A stretch of DNA of 64,000 nucleotides from Rubritalea tangerina (GTDB taxonomy: Bacteria; Verrucomicrobiota; Verrucomicrobiia; Verrucomicrobiales; Akkermansiaceae), in NCBI RefSeq assembly GCF_042683245.1, contig NZ_JBHUJB010000009.1, positions 1 to 64,000 of the forward strand, written 5' to 3'. Of the stretch, positions 26,163-34,620 are shown piece after piece. The position numbers were made by a program, and so were the translations under genes. Below the pieces are notes generated by a model. It saw only the letters and a program-made list of their open reading frames with translations. It was not told the origin of the DNA and made no database searches. Positions within the stretch are counted from its first letter, which is position 1; each line of letters starts with the position of its first letter.

Positions 26163-27575
26163 TTATTGAAGCTGAGTTTGGAACTGAGATAACTCGGGAT
26201 CCTGGTGCTGGATCATCCATTCCTTCAACTCAGCACGAAATTGCTCAATCTGCACTTTGTACTCTGGGTGATCAATCAGGTTGTTCAATCCATCTGGATC
26301 CTTCGAGTAATCATAAAATTCCTCAGGCTGACGGCGAGTAAAGTGATCCACCCGCTTAGCGATCTCCGGGTGCGACTCCGCAGCTTCTCGCATCGCTTTG
26401 AAGGTGCGCCCAATCATCGATTCATTGCGAAACCTCTTCTCGCCGTCTGACCAACCGTTATAAATGTATCCAAATTGCTTAGACTGGACACCACGCATCT
26501 CAAAGGCCTTTCGCGAAGAAGTCTGGTGGAACTGCGTGAATACTCGGTCTCTGCCCTTCTGCTTTTCACCTGCTAACAATGGAAGAACCGATTGTCCATC
26601 CACCCCTTCTGGGGACTTCACCCCAGCGGCCTCAAGCAATGTCGGTGTCACATCTATGCCTGACACCATCGCATCGCTCACTACCGTTCCGGACTCAATC
26701 TTTCCAGGCCAGCGCATCAAATAGGGAGTGTGCGTGCTGTGGTAAAAACAGTTCGTCTTAGAAAACGGAAATGCCATCCCATTGTCCGCCATGAAAAGCA
26801 CCAAGGTATTGTCACGTTCCCCCGCATCATCTAACACTTTAAGTATCGCACCAACCGTGTCGTCACATCGCTTCACAGAAGAAAAATATTCCGCCACTTC
26901 ACGCCGCACCTCAGGTAAGTCAGGTAAGAACTTTGGCACAGGAACCTCTTCTGCTTGATACACCCGAGATGGAACTGCTGCCCGCTTGTGCACGTCATCA
27001 GAGCTGTACCACTTCGAATTATCATTGCCGTAGAATGCACGATGCGGGTCATGCGAGTTCGCCATCAAAAAAAATGGCTTCTTCGCTTCCTTCGCCTCAG
27101 AAATGAACTTCTTTGCACGTAAGGAAAAGGATTCAGGTGAACGCCCCATCCCCAAATCCTTCATGTCGAATTGCATATCCCAACTGAACTCCTTGTGCGG
27201 TGTGCTGTGGCCAAACTTCCCTAATATTCCTACAGAATACCCAGCATCACGCAGCAACTGCGGAAGTATTGGAACATCCTTCTTCTTCAACTTGTGAAAA
27301 CCCTCCCCACCACTATTGATTGGGTAACGCCCAGTCATCCATACCGAACGGCTTGGCTGACACACCGCTATCGTCACATGCCCATGCTCAAACTTTGCCC
27401 CTTGCCTTGCAATCGAATCGATATGAGGCGTGATCCCATCGATACCACACCCATACACTCCCACTGAGTCACAATTTAAATCATCCGCGGTGATCAGTAA
27501 GATGTTTGGGGCGGCCACCGCAAAATTGCTGACAACCGCCATGGCTATGGCGCTTCCGAATAATACTTTCATCAT
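26163..27575 (-). CDS. Secreted sulfatase, N-sulfoglucosamine sulfohydrolase-like
   Basis: A 470-aa exported formylglycine sulfatase: signal peptide to about residue 21, metal site TADDLN (Asp31, Asp32), catalytic motif CQPSR with Cys72 (converted to formylglycine) and the second metal site FMADNGM. The layout (ADDLNCDSVGVYGC, VTIAVCQPSRSVWMTGRYP, LGKFGHSTPHKEFSWD, NSHDPHRAFYG) resembles heparan N-sulfatase-type enzymes (SulfAtlas S1_8-like), from memory. It probably removes sulfate from sulfated polysaccharides in the periplasm. A second sulfatase lies just upstream on the same strand. Confidence 0.88.
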   Translation of the reverse strand: MMKVLFGSAIAMAVVSNFAVAAPNILLITADDLNCDSVGVYGCGIDGITPHIDSIARQGAKFEHGHVTIAVCQPSRSVWMTGRYPINSGGEGFHKLKKKDVPILPQLLRDAGYSVGILGKFGHSTPHKEFSWDMQFDMKDLGMGRSPESFSLRAKKFISEAKEAKKPFFLMANSHDPHRAFYGNDNSKWYSSDDVHKRAAVPSRVYQAEEVPVPKFLPDLPEVRREVAEYFSSVKRCDDTVGAILKVLDDAGERDNTLVLFMADNGMAFPFSKTNCFYHSTHTPYLMRWPGKIESGTVVSDAMVSGIDVTPTLLEAAGVKSPEGVDGQSVLPLLAGEKQKGRDRVFTQFHQTSSRKAFEMRGVQSKQFGYIYNGWSDGEKRFRNESMIGRTFKAMREAAESHPEIAKRVDHFTRRQPEEFYDYSKDPDGLNNLIDHPEYKVQIEQFRAELKEWMIQHQDPELSQFQTQLQ

Positions 27576-27702
27576 TTTTTCTTCTATCTGTAATGGTTCT
27601 TCAGCAGCAGGGGTAAGCTAGCATACTGGCTCAACCTATCCATTTGGACACGAGACCAACAATTGATAGAACCTCCCACCTTAAGCTTCTCTCTATCTCA
27701 AA

Positions 27703-27733
27703 GAAAAACACCACCGAATATTCGGTGGTGTGT
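27703..27733 (-). terminator. Intrinsic terminator of the second sulfatase
   Basis: The minus strand reads CACCACCGAATATTCGGTGGTG followed by TTTTTCTTT. The stem is a perfect inverted repeat 7 bp beyond the sulfatase stop at 27740. Confidence 0.88.
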
Positions 27734-27739
27734 AGCGTT

Positions 27740-29284
27740 TTACTTATGTTGTGAGCCGTAATGCTTCTTACGCTCAGTGTAGATCTTTTGCATATTCGCA
27801 AATACTTCCGCGTACTCTGGGTCATCATGCACGCTCTTCATTTCCTTTGGATCGCGCTCCAGATCAAACAACTGCCACTCGTTTGCTTGTGGAATGAAGA
27901 AAATTTTGTAGCGCTTCGTACGCACACCATCATGACGTGGCACATTGTGAATGCCCGGATTCTCATAGTACGCATAGTACACACTCTCACGTGCATCCTC
28001 TGCTTTCTGCTCCCCTTTAAATACAGGAACCAAACTTTGCCCCTGCATCTCTGAAGGAACTTCAGCCCCCGCAAGATCCAAAAATGTTGGACCGTAGTCG
28101 ATGTTCTGAATCATCGACTGCTCCACAGTTCCAGCCTTGATGACTTTCGGCCAACGCACCAAAAATGGCATCTTCATCGATTGTTCAAACATCCACCGCT
28201 TGTCATACCAACCATGCTCACCAAGGTAAAAACCCTGGTCAGAGGAATAAATCACAATGGTATTCTCACTCAATCCCTCTTTATCGAGATAATCTAACAA
28301 GCGCCCAACATTTTCATCCACAGCTTTGATGGTACGAAGGTAATCTTTTACATAGCGTTGGTATTTGAACTGCAAGATTTCATCGTCACTGAGCTTTCCA
28401 TCAGCGACCTTCCCTAGGAAGGAATAATTTTTTGGTCCATACGCTTCATCCCAATCACGTTGCTGACGCTCACTCATCCGCGTGTATTCACCATTCCCCA
28501 CTCGATCGACAAACTTGTCTGGAAAGGGAGTGCGCCCGTGAAACTTCAAATCATGCTTCCAGTGGAAATGCTTATCGAGAGACATTTCATTTTTTTTGAG
28601 CCACTCAGAGCGACCTGAATAATCGTCGCGCAATGTCTCAGGCTCGGGCATCGTCACATCATCAAAGAGTGTGAGATGGCGTTTCGCTGGCGCCCAGTTG
28701 CGGTGAGGCGCCTTGTGCTGGGTCATCAGAATGAATGGCTTCGTCTTATCCCTGCCTTCTAACCAATTGATAGAATTATCAGTAATGATGTCAGTCACGT
28801 AACCATCGTAGCGTTTCATCTTCCCGTTCATCTGGCGGAAGTCAGGATTGTAATAATGGCCTTGGCCTGGAAGAACTTCCCAGAAATCAAATCCAGTAGG
28901 TGCCGTGTGCAAATGCCACTTACCAACCAATGCCGTCTGGTAATCCGCCTTCTGCATCAGCTTAGGAAATGTCATCTGACTACCATCAAACTTATCGCCA
29001 TTGCGCATGAAGCCATTGAGATGGGAGTGCTTCCCGGTGAGAATACACGCTCTCGATGGGCCACAAATTGAATTGGCACAAAAAGAATTGTGGAAAATCG
29101 CACCCTCTTTTGCCAAACGGTCAATGTGAGGTGTCGGCGCAATGTCTTTGAAGCGACCTCCATAGGCTGAGATGGCATTCAAGGCATGGTCATCAGAAAA
29201 GATGAAAACAATGTTAGGGCGCTCCTGCGCCAGAGCCGCCCCAGTCAGAGCGAGTGCGATTGCTGTAGATGTTAAATGTTTCAT
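27740..29284 (-). CDS. Secreted sulfatase, GlcNAc-6-sulfatase-like
   Basis: A 514-aa exported sulfatase. The start MKHLTSTAIALALTGAALA is a clean signal peptide. RPNIVFIFSDDHALNAISAYGG holds the first metal Asp residues, and the catalytic motif is SICGPSRACILTGKHSHLNGF (Cys74 of the chosen protein, formylglycine site). The second metal site is YSSDQGFYLGEHGW, where active sulfatases have D-(N/Q)-G. The order and wording match N-acetylglucosamine-6-sulfatase-type enzymes (S1_11-like), from memory. With the neighbouring N-sulfatase-like enzyme it suggests desulfation of a sulfated glucosamine glycan. Confidence 0.9.
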   Translation of the reverse strand: MKHLTSTAIALALTGAALAQERPNIVFIFSDDHALNAISAYGGRFKDIAPTPHIDRLAKEGAIFHNSFCANSICGPSRACILTGKHSHLNGFMRNGDKFDGSQMTFPKLMQKADYQTALVGKWHLHTAPTGFDFWEVLPGQGHYYNPDFRQMNGKMKRYDGYVTDIITDNSINWLEGRDKTKPFILMTQHKAPHRNWAPAKRHLTLFDDVTMPEPETLRDDYSGRSEWLKKNEMSLDKHFHWKHDLKFHGRTPFPDKFVDRVGNGEYTRMSERQQRDWDEAYGPKNYSFLGKVADGKLSDDEILQFKYQRYVKDYLRTIKAVDENVGRLLDYLDKEGLSENTIVIYSSDQGFYLGEHGWYDKRWMFEQSMKMPFLVRWPKVIKAGTVEQSMIQNIDYGPTFLDLAGAEVPSEMQGQSLVPVFKGEQKAEDARESVYYAYYENPGIHNVPRHDGVRTKRYKIFFIPQANEWQLFDLERDPKEMKSVHDDPEYAEVFANMQKIYTERKKHYGSQHK

Positions 29285-29909
29285 AGTATTCTTAGTTGGC
29301 TGCGACAGCACCAGTCTGTGGTTAGCTCCTATATCATGAGAAATTCATAAGGCCCTGCAATGCCAATCTGTGTATGCAAAACGGCCCCAAACGTCCGCCT
29401 CACACACATAAGACACCCACCCCCACCGAGCTGATCCGATTTTTTCGCTCTTTTTGAGCGCGATCTCAGCGTCCTCCTAAATCTAGTAGCTGAGTCACTT
29501 AGCCAAGATTGTTCCCTACCCTCATCATCGACGTCCCCATCCCCCCCTTTGCCCTCCACACAGACAACGCATCCCGACCTGTCGCTTTCAAGCACAAGCA
29601 GACTCCCCCCCAAAAAAAATGGGCCGCACCTGCTCAAAGAACGGGATGCGGCCCAAGTATCACAGCTACCACACTATGAAATCATCATGGCAATTTTTAA
29701 ATTCACCATGCAAAAATTGTCAAACCAACGACTTGGTCTACCTCTTGGATGCCTCTTCCCAGTCGAGATTACAAGAGAATATTTAAGAATCACCAAATTT
29801 GACAAAAATCGTGAAGAATCGGCATAAAATGAGCACAAGAGTTCCCCTTCCCCCCTCGCACAAAAAAACTTAAAAAAAGTTCGATCATATCCCTGAACCA
29901 GACAGACTA
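29285..29909. other. Intergenic region between sulfatase and ECF sigma factor
   Basis: About 625 bp between divergent genes. Several short frames exist (29329-29637 and 29674-29922 minus, 29549-29827 plus), none with family features. The one strong signal is a minus-strand terminator at 29612-29654 with no gene in front of it. Homopolymer tracts (C7, A8) lie at 29605-29619. Confidence 0.5.
29612..29654 (-). terminator. Orphan intrinsic terminator
   Basis: The minus strand reads GGGCCGCA, an 18-nt loop, TGCGGCCC, then A followed by eight T. The 8-bp GC-rich perfect stem plus T-tract is a textbook terminator, but no minus-strand gene ends nearby. It may close an unannotated small RNA transcribed from about 29.9 kb. 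Confidence 0.7.
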
Positions 29910-29957
29910 TAGGATACAGCACCCATTAGAGCCTAGGATACAGCACCCATTAGAGCC
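29910..29957. repeat. Perfect 24-bp tandem duplication before the ECF sigma gene
   Basis: Two identical, directly adjacent 24-bp units, 29910-29933 and 29934-29957. Each begins TAGGATACAG and ends TTAGAGCC. The second copy ends 5 bp before the sigma-factor ATG, so the duplication is the 5' leader or core promoter of that gene. Confidence 0.95.
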
Positions 29958-29962
29958 GCATC

Positions 29963-30481
29963 ATGTCTGAATCTGAAGAACTCGATCAAAAATTTATTAG
30001 CCTCATTACTGAGCACCAAGCAGAGCTCACCGGCTACATCCGTTCCCTCATTCCTAAAATGGATGGCGTTCAAGATGTGATGCAAGAAACCAACATCATC
30101 ATGTGGAAAAAACGCCACCAACTCCGCGAAATCAGTTCCTTCCGAGCCTGGGCATACAAAATCGCCTACTTCCGTACCTGTACCTATATCCAAAAGAAGA
30201 AAAAAGGCGGCACCGTCTTTCTCGAACCCGATGTGCTCGACCAAATCGCAACCGAGTACGAATACCGCAGTGAAGAGAAAATCGAAAGCGAAGCCCTCAC
30301 CCATTGCCTCGCCAAACTCGAAGCCGCCGACCGCGAACTCATCACCATGCACTATGAAAAACATGGGGGGCTCAAAGAATACGCAGAAACTATCAAATGT
30401 TCCATCGGAAGGCTCAAGCACGCACTCATCCGCATCCGGGGCACACTCAAAATTTGCATCGAACGCGAAATCGAAGCCTAA
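29963..30481 (+). CDS. ECF-type RNA polymerase sigma factor
   Basis: A 172-aa extracytoplasmic-function sigma factor: region 2 spans about residues 15-80 (DVMQETNIIMWKKRHQLREISSFRAWAYKIAYFRTCTYIQKKKK, containing core-binding and -10-recognition helices) and region 4 about residues 110-170 (LAKLEAADRELITMHYEKHGGLKEYAETIKCSIGRLKHALIRIR, helix-turn-helix for the -35). It matches the planctomycete/verrucomicrobial ECF group usually paired with a FecR-type membrane protein, which is the next gene (27 bp). In-frame TAG at 29951 rules out a longer start. Confidence 0.92.
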   Translation: MSESEELDQKFISLITEHQAELTGYIRSLIPKMDGVQDVMQETNIIMWKKRHQLREISSFRAWAYKIAYFRTCTYIQKKKKGGTVFLEPDVLDQIATEYEYRSEEKIESEALTHCLAKLEAADRELITMHYEKHGGLKEYAETIKCSIGRLKHALIRIRGTLKICIEREIEA

Positions 30482-30508
30482 TCTCCCCACCCCAATCCTC
30501 CTTTTCCC

Positions 30509-32179
30509 ATGGACGACTTTTCCTCTATCACTCCCGAAGAACGTATCCTCATCCAATCTCTGATTGATGGCAGCATTGATCCAAGCGAGGCTTCCAAGCT
30601 AAACGAATTACTGCGAAACAACCCGCTTCTTCGCGCGTTCTACATCGACCAAATGCGCATCGATTCTCACCTTCGCGACTACCACACAACGGTGCAGCCA
30701 CTGGTCCTCGTCGGTAGACATGATCCAGATAAGAACCGTCGTAAAATCATCAGTATCGCTGCTGGTTCGCTTGCTGCCGGCATCGCCGCAGCGGTGGCCT
30801 TCATGATGATGGTACCCAAGGAACCCGCCCCCAGCTCCAATCTACCCCAGTATTCACAATTCAAGGCCACACCAAACCCTATGCCCATCGCCCGCATCAC
30901 CGGCATCGATGGTGTCAATTGGTCAGAGTCCACAGGCAACCTCAGCTATGGGACCTGGCTCGCCGCTGGTAAGCTCGATATCAAAGACGGCTTGATCGAA
31001 ATCACCTATGACTCTGGCACCAGCGTCATCCTCAAAGGCCCATCGGTCTATTACATTGAAGAAAATAACCGCGGATTCCTTGAAAGCGGCACCCTGCGCG
31101 CCACTACTCCCGGCAATGTCGCGCGTTTCACCATCGAAACACCCAACACTAAATTACTCGATTACGGCACAACCTACGGAGTCACAGCTTCCAACGATAA
31201 CAGCACATCCATCCATGTGCTCAAAGGCCGCGTCCGTGCTCAGTCCTCAGGTGCCGATGCCCCCCAATGGCGTACCCTCTACGCTGGTGATGCCATCGAG
31301 ATTGCTCAAGGGCTCGAAAGCCCCGCTACTTACACCAACTTCGAGGCCGATATGTCCCAGTTCGACTGGGCCCCACAGCGCAAACACGTCCGCGACACCC
31401 CGCTCAAATACCTTCACTATGGATTCGAAAACTTTGACGGCACTCGCTTCCCAGAAACCGGTACCGGGTTCTCAGGTCAACACTTCCCAGCCGAAATCCG
31501 CGAGTTCAGCAAAGAAAAAAGCACCAACCGGTGGACCTCCAACGGTAAAATTGGCCAAGCGCTCGAACTTAATGCCGCAAACCGCTTCCTCGAAACCTCA
31601 TTCAAAGGCATCGGTGGCAACCAAGCTCGTACCATCGCCTGCTGGGTAAAATACGATCGACCACGCACCTCTGGCACCAAAAAATCCTACGGAGCCATTG
31701 CTGCCTGGGGGGAACCTGAACGTGGCAAACTCTGGAAAATGGCATTGCGCCCCACTCCTAGCATCAAAAATGCAGTCACTGTGCGCACCGAAGCCGGTTG
31801 GGGAAACACGGGTGGATCAACCCCACTTAACGACGGCCAATGGCACCACGTCGTCAGTGTCTTCACTGGTGGACCCAATGCCGATGCTGGCTCCAACGTC
31901 CTCCACTACGTCGATGGCTCGCTGGAAAAACGCACCAACATTATGTCGCGTCTCGTTGAAACGACCGCCGAAGAAGGCAAGTTCTTCCCCCTTACCATCG
32001 GCCTCAGCCCAGAAGTCCCCTTCCCTAAGAGCATTCAGTCGCTCGTCAAAGCCTCTGAAAATAAAGGCCAAGAGCTTCCAACCTTCAAGGGCCTCATCGA
32101 TGAACTCTACATTTTTAACGACGCCCTCACCCCCGAAGAGATCCGCCAACTCTACAAAAACAATACGGTCCCCCAGTAA
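30509..32179 (+). CDS. FecR/LamG-domain membrane protein (likely anti-sigma/surface sensor)
   Basis: A 556-aa protein: cytoplasmic N-terminal region (1-78) likely to bind the sigma factor, one membrane helix (80-102, ISIAAGSLAAGIAAAVAFMMM), a periplasmic FecR domain (about 128-250, GLIEITYDSGTSVILKGPSVYYIEENNRGFLESGTL) and a C-terminal concanavalin-type LamG domain (about 350-550, NQARTIACWVKY...DGQWHHVVSVF...YVDGSLEKRT). LamG domains bind carbohydrate or protein ligands, so this may sense an extracellular ligand and release the sigma factor. Cotranscribed with the sigma gene; ends at a hairpin terminator. Confidence 0.85.
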   Translation: MDDFSSITPEERILIQSLIDGSIDPSEASKLNELLRNNPLLRAFYIDQMRIDSHLRDYHTTVQPLVLVGRHDPDKNRRKIISIAAGSLAAGIAAAVAFMMMVPKEPAPSSNLPQYSQFKATPNPMPIARITGIDGVNWSESTGNLSYGTWLAAGKLDIKDGLIEITYDSGTSVILKGPSVYYIEENNRGFLESGTLRATTPGNVARFTIETPNTKLLDYGTTYGVTASNDNSTSIHVLKGRVRAQSSGADAPQWRTLYAGDAIEIAQGLESPATYTNFEADMSQFDWAPQRKHVRDTPLKYLHYGFENFDGTRFPETGTGFSGQHFPAEIREFSKEKSTNRWTSNGKIGQALELNAANRFLETSFKGIGGNQARTIACWVKYDRPRTSGTKKSYGAIAAWGEPERGKLWKMALRPTPSIKNAVTVRTEAGWGNTGGSTPLNDGQWHHVVSVFTGGPNADAGSNVLHYVDGSLEKRTNIMSRLVETTAEEGKFFPLTIGLSPEVPFPKSIQSLVKASENKGQELPTFKGLIDELYIFNDALTPEEIRQLYKNNTVPQ

Positions 32180-32230
32180 GTACCCACGTCCTACACTCGC
32201 CCCTCTTGCGCGTTCATAATCAGCTCCCAT

Positions 32231-32266
32231 GCGGCCACACTCCCCGGTGTGGCCGTTCTGCATTTT
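32231..32266 (+). terminator. Intrinsic terminator of the sigma/FecR operon
   Basis: GCGGCCACAC-TCCCC-GGTGTGGCCG followed by TTCTGCATTTT. The 9-10 bp stem is strong and the T-tract is delayed by a few bases. Confidence 0.75.
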
Positions 32267-32317
32267 ATAACAAATGCGAGTTGCAAATCAGCATTTCCCC
32301 CTTAATCTCCGCGCTCT

Positions 32318-33790
32318 ATGAGCGAGCAGAACACGCAGCCACAATCGACCGAAGCCGAACTCATTGCAGTTCGCACCGAAAAACTCGAAAAATTACGCGA
32401 ATTGGGCATCGATCCATTTGGCGCTAAATTTGATGTCACCATCACTCCCGGTGAACTCAAAGCCAATTTCGAGGACGGTAAACAGGTCACCATCGCTGGC
32501 CGTCTCCTCGCTATCCGTGATATGGGTAAGTCGGTCTTCGCCTCCATCGGTGACGTCCACGGCCGCATCCAAATCTACCTCAACAAAAAAGGCCTTAACG
32601 AAACTGAGTGGGCCGCCTGGAAACTCATGGATATGGGTGACTGGATCGGTGTCGATGGCGAAACCTTCACCACCGGTAAAGGCGAGCCATCTGTCAATGT
32701 CTCCAAACTCACTGTCCTCTCCAAGGCCCTTCGCCCCATGCCTGACAAGTGGCACGGAGTCAGTGACCGCGAAACCAAATACCGTAAGCGCCACCTCGAC
32801 CTCATGTCGAACCAACAAAGCGCTGAACTCTTTGTAAAACGCTCACAGATGATCGCTGAAATCCGCAGCTTCCTTCATGATCGCGGTTTCCTCGAGGTTG
32901 AGACTCCAATGCTCCACGATGTTGCCGGTGGCGCAGCAGCGCGCCCATTCGAGACACACCACAATGCTCTCGATATGCCACTGACAATGCGCATCGCTCC
33001 CGAACTCCACCTCAAGCGTTTGCTCGTAGGTGGTTTCACTAAGATTTTTGAACTCAACCGTAACTTCCGTAACGAGGGGATCTCCCGCCGTCACAACCCA
33101 GAGTTCACCATGCTCGAAGCCTACTGGGCATTCTCAGACTTCGAACAAATGGCCGACCTCGTCGAAGAAATGACCTGCCACCTCGCTGAAAAGTTCTGTG
33201 GCGGACTCAAAATCGAACACAAAAACGATGAAGGTGAAGTCGTGCGCACCATCAACCTCGAACGCCCATGGAAACGCGCTCCCTACCACGATCTCATCAA
33301 GGAAGTCGCTGGCGACGATTGGTTCGACCTCACCGAGGAACAACACCGCACAAAATGTAAGGAACTCGGCGTCGAAATCTCCGATAACATGGAAGACTAC
33401 GAAATCACCCAGCAGGTATTCGAAAAGCTCGTCGAAGAACACAGCTTCGACCCATGCTTTGTTACTCATGTCTCCAAAGAACTCATCCCGCTTGCCAAAC
33501 TCAACCCTGAGAACCCAGAGGTCATCGATGTCTACGAACTCATCATCAATGGCCAAGAAATCTCTCCAGGTTACTCAGAGCTCAACGACCCCATCCTCCA
33601 AAAGCAACGCTTCGAGGAACAAGCTGGCGGTGAGACGCAAAATATTGACCACGACTTCGTAGAAACGATGGAGTCAGGAATGCCCCCAGCTGGCGGCATC
33701 GGCATCGGTATCGACCGCCTCATTATGATGCTCACGGGTGCCCCGACCATCCGTGACGTCGTCCTCTTCCCACAGCTGAAGAAGAAGTAA
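32318..33790 (+). CDS. lysS: Lysyl-tRNA synthetase (class II)
   Basis: A 490-aa class II enzyme charging tRNA-Lys. It has the OB-fold anticodon-binding domain at the N-terminus (about 45-150, VTIAGRLLAIRDMGKSVFASIGDVHGRIQIYL) and the class II motifs: motif 1 around FLEVETPMLHDVAGGAAARPF, motif 2 FELNRNFRNEGISRRHNPEFTMLEAY and motif 3 GGIGIGIDRLIMML. The usual start MSEQNTQPQSTEAE precedes the RTEKLEKLRELGIDPFG segment. Single transcription unit with a terminator on each side. Confidence 0.97.
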   Translation: MSEQNTQPQSTEAELIAVRTEKLEKLRELGIDPFGAKFDVTITPGELKANFEDGKQVTIAGRLLAIRDMGKSVFASIGDVHGRIQIYLNKKGLNETEWAAWKLMDMGDWIGVDGETFTTGKGEPSVNVSKLTVLSKALRPMPDKWHGVSDRETKYRKRHLDLMSNQQSAELFVKRSQMIAEIRSFLHDRGFLEVETPMLHDVAGGAAARPFETHHNALDMPLTMRIAPELHLKRLLVGGFTKIFELNRNFRNEGISRRHNPEFTMLEAYWAFSDFEQMADLVEEMTCHLAEKFCGGLKIEHKNDEGEVVRTINLERPWKRAPYHDLIKEVAGDDWFDLTEEQHRTKCKELGVEISDNMEDYEITQQVFEKLVEEHSFDPCFVTHVSKELIPLAKLNPENPEVIDVYELIINGQEISPGYSELNDPILQKQRFEEQAGGETQNIDHDFVETMESGMPPAGGIGIGIDRLIMMLTGAPTIRDVVLFPQLKKK

Positions 33791-33810
33791 GCAAGCTCTC
33801 TCAAAATTAA

Positions 33811-33847
33811 ATGCCTTCACCGCCTGAGCGGTGAAGGCATTTTTTTA
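33811..33847 (+). terminator. Intrinsic terminator of lysS
   Basis: ATGCCTTCACCGC-CTGA-GCGGTGAAGGCAT followed by seven T, 20 bp after the lysS stop. The complementary strand could also serve the region at 33860. Confidence 0.92.
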
Positions 33848-33859
33848 TGACTCTCGACA

Positions 33860-34230
33860 CTACCTGCGGCGCTTGAGCACTAAGCTGATGGCACCTAAGG
33901 CTAATAAACTCATGCTGCTAGGCTCAGGGACCGTCACGATCTGAAAACCTGCAATGCTAGAACGACCACCTTGCTTATTCGCCCTGATCGTCACGTCAGA
34001 AGCTGTCAATCCACTGTACACCAAATAATTACCAGCAGTCGAACCTACAGCTTCCACATACGATCCCGTATACGAATTCCCTAGCAAGATTGGCGTCGTC
34101 TTAGAACCTCCATTCGATAAGATCGTGGCTCCAGCATCTGCTTGTTGATCTTGTACCCAGTATTCACCTAACTGAGTGTCCCCACCTCCGTTAGCTGGGT
34201 CACTCGCAAGGTAAGCCACTAATGTATAAC
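33860..34230 (-). pseudogene. 5'-truncated PEP-CTERM protein remnant
   Basis: The frame ends VPEPSSMSLLALGAISLVLKRRR, a complete PEP-CTERM sorting tail (VPEP, hydrophobic stretch, Arg cluster) that directs exosortase/archaeosortase processing. Upstream about 90 residues (YLASDPANGGGDTQLGEYWVQDQQADAGAT...) look like the end of a secreted protein. No start or signal peptide exists: the open frame to 34312 runs into the 129-aa membrane-protein gene in another frame. It is therefore most likely the 3' remnant of a deleted gene, though expression from an internal start cannot be excluded. Confidence 0.65.
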
Positions 34231-34620
34231 CTAGAACTGCCCACGTCTCACATAAACCGCTATGCCTCCACTCCAAGCCCCATACATACCTGTCGCCACT
34301 CCCACGAGGCATGCGAATTGAAAGTCGCTAAACACCGCCAGCGCCATGCTGAAACACAGCAGCCCACCAATGCCTGCCCCCCAATGGCATCCAGCCGACA
34401 CAGTTCTCCATGCCTTCTCTGGAGATTTTAATAGAAACATTGGCATACTAACAGCCCCATACATGAATACATGCACGACACTCGACACCACAAAAGCATA
34501 CCCGCCATAGGCCCCCACCAGGCACTCAACTACCAGAGCCATAACTACAGCGGGAGGAAGCACCACCACCGGTAAACTTACCAACCAATAGCTAAATCCC
34601 ACAGAATACCCACTCTTCAT
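34231..34620 (-). CDS. 129-aa integral membrane protein
   Basis: Four predicted membrane segments (VGFSYWLVSLPVVVLPPAVVMALVV; YAFVVSSVVHVFMYGAVSMPMFLL; AGIGGLLCFSMALAVF; FACLVGVATGMYGAWSGGIAVYV) and short loops. No family recognised. Its ATG overlaps the stop of the epimerase gene (ATGA), so the two are translationally coupled. It is the last gene of the DCC-143aa-MBOAT-epimerase-129aa operon. Confidence 0.7.
   Translation of the reverse strand: MKSGYSVGFSYWLVSLPVVVLPPAVVMALVVECLVGAYGGYAFVVSSVVHVFMYGAVSMPMFLLKSPEKAWRTVSAGCHWGAGIGGLLCFSMALAVFSDFQFACLVGVATGMYGAWSGGIAVYVRRGQF

Noticed and set aside
29329..29922. Short frames on both strands in the sulfatase-sigma gap
   Set aside because: Composition is low-complexity or random and no family signature appears; the terminator there is better explained by an RNA.
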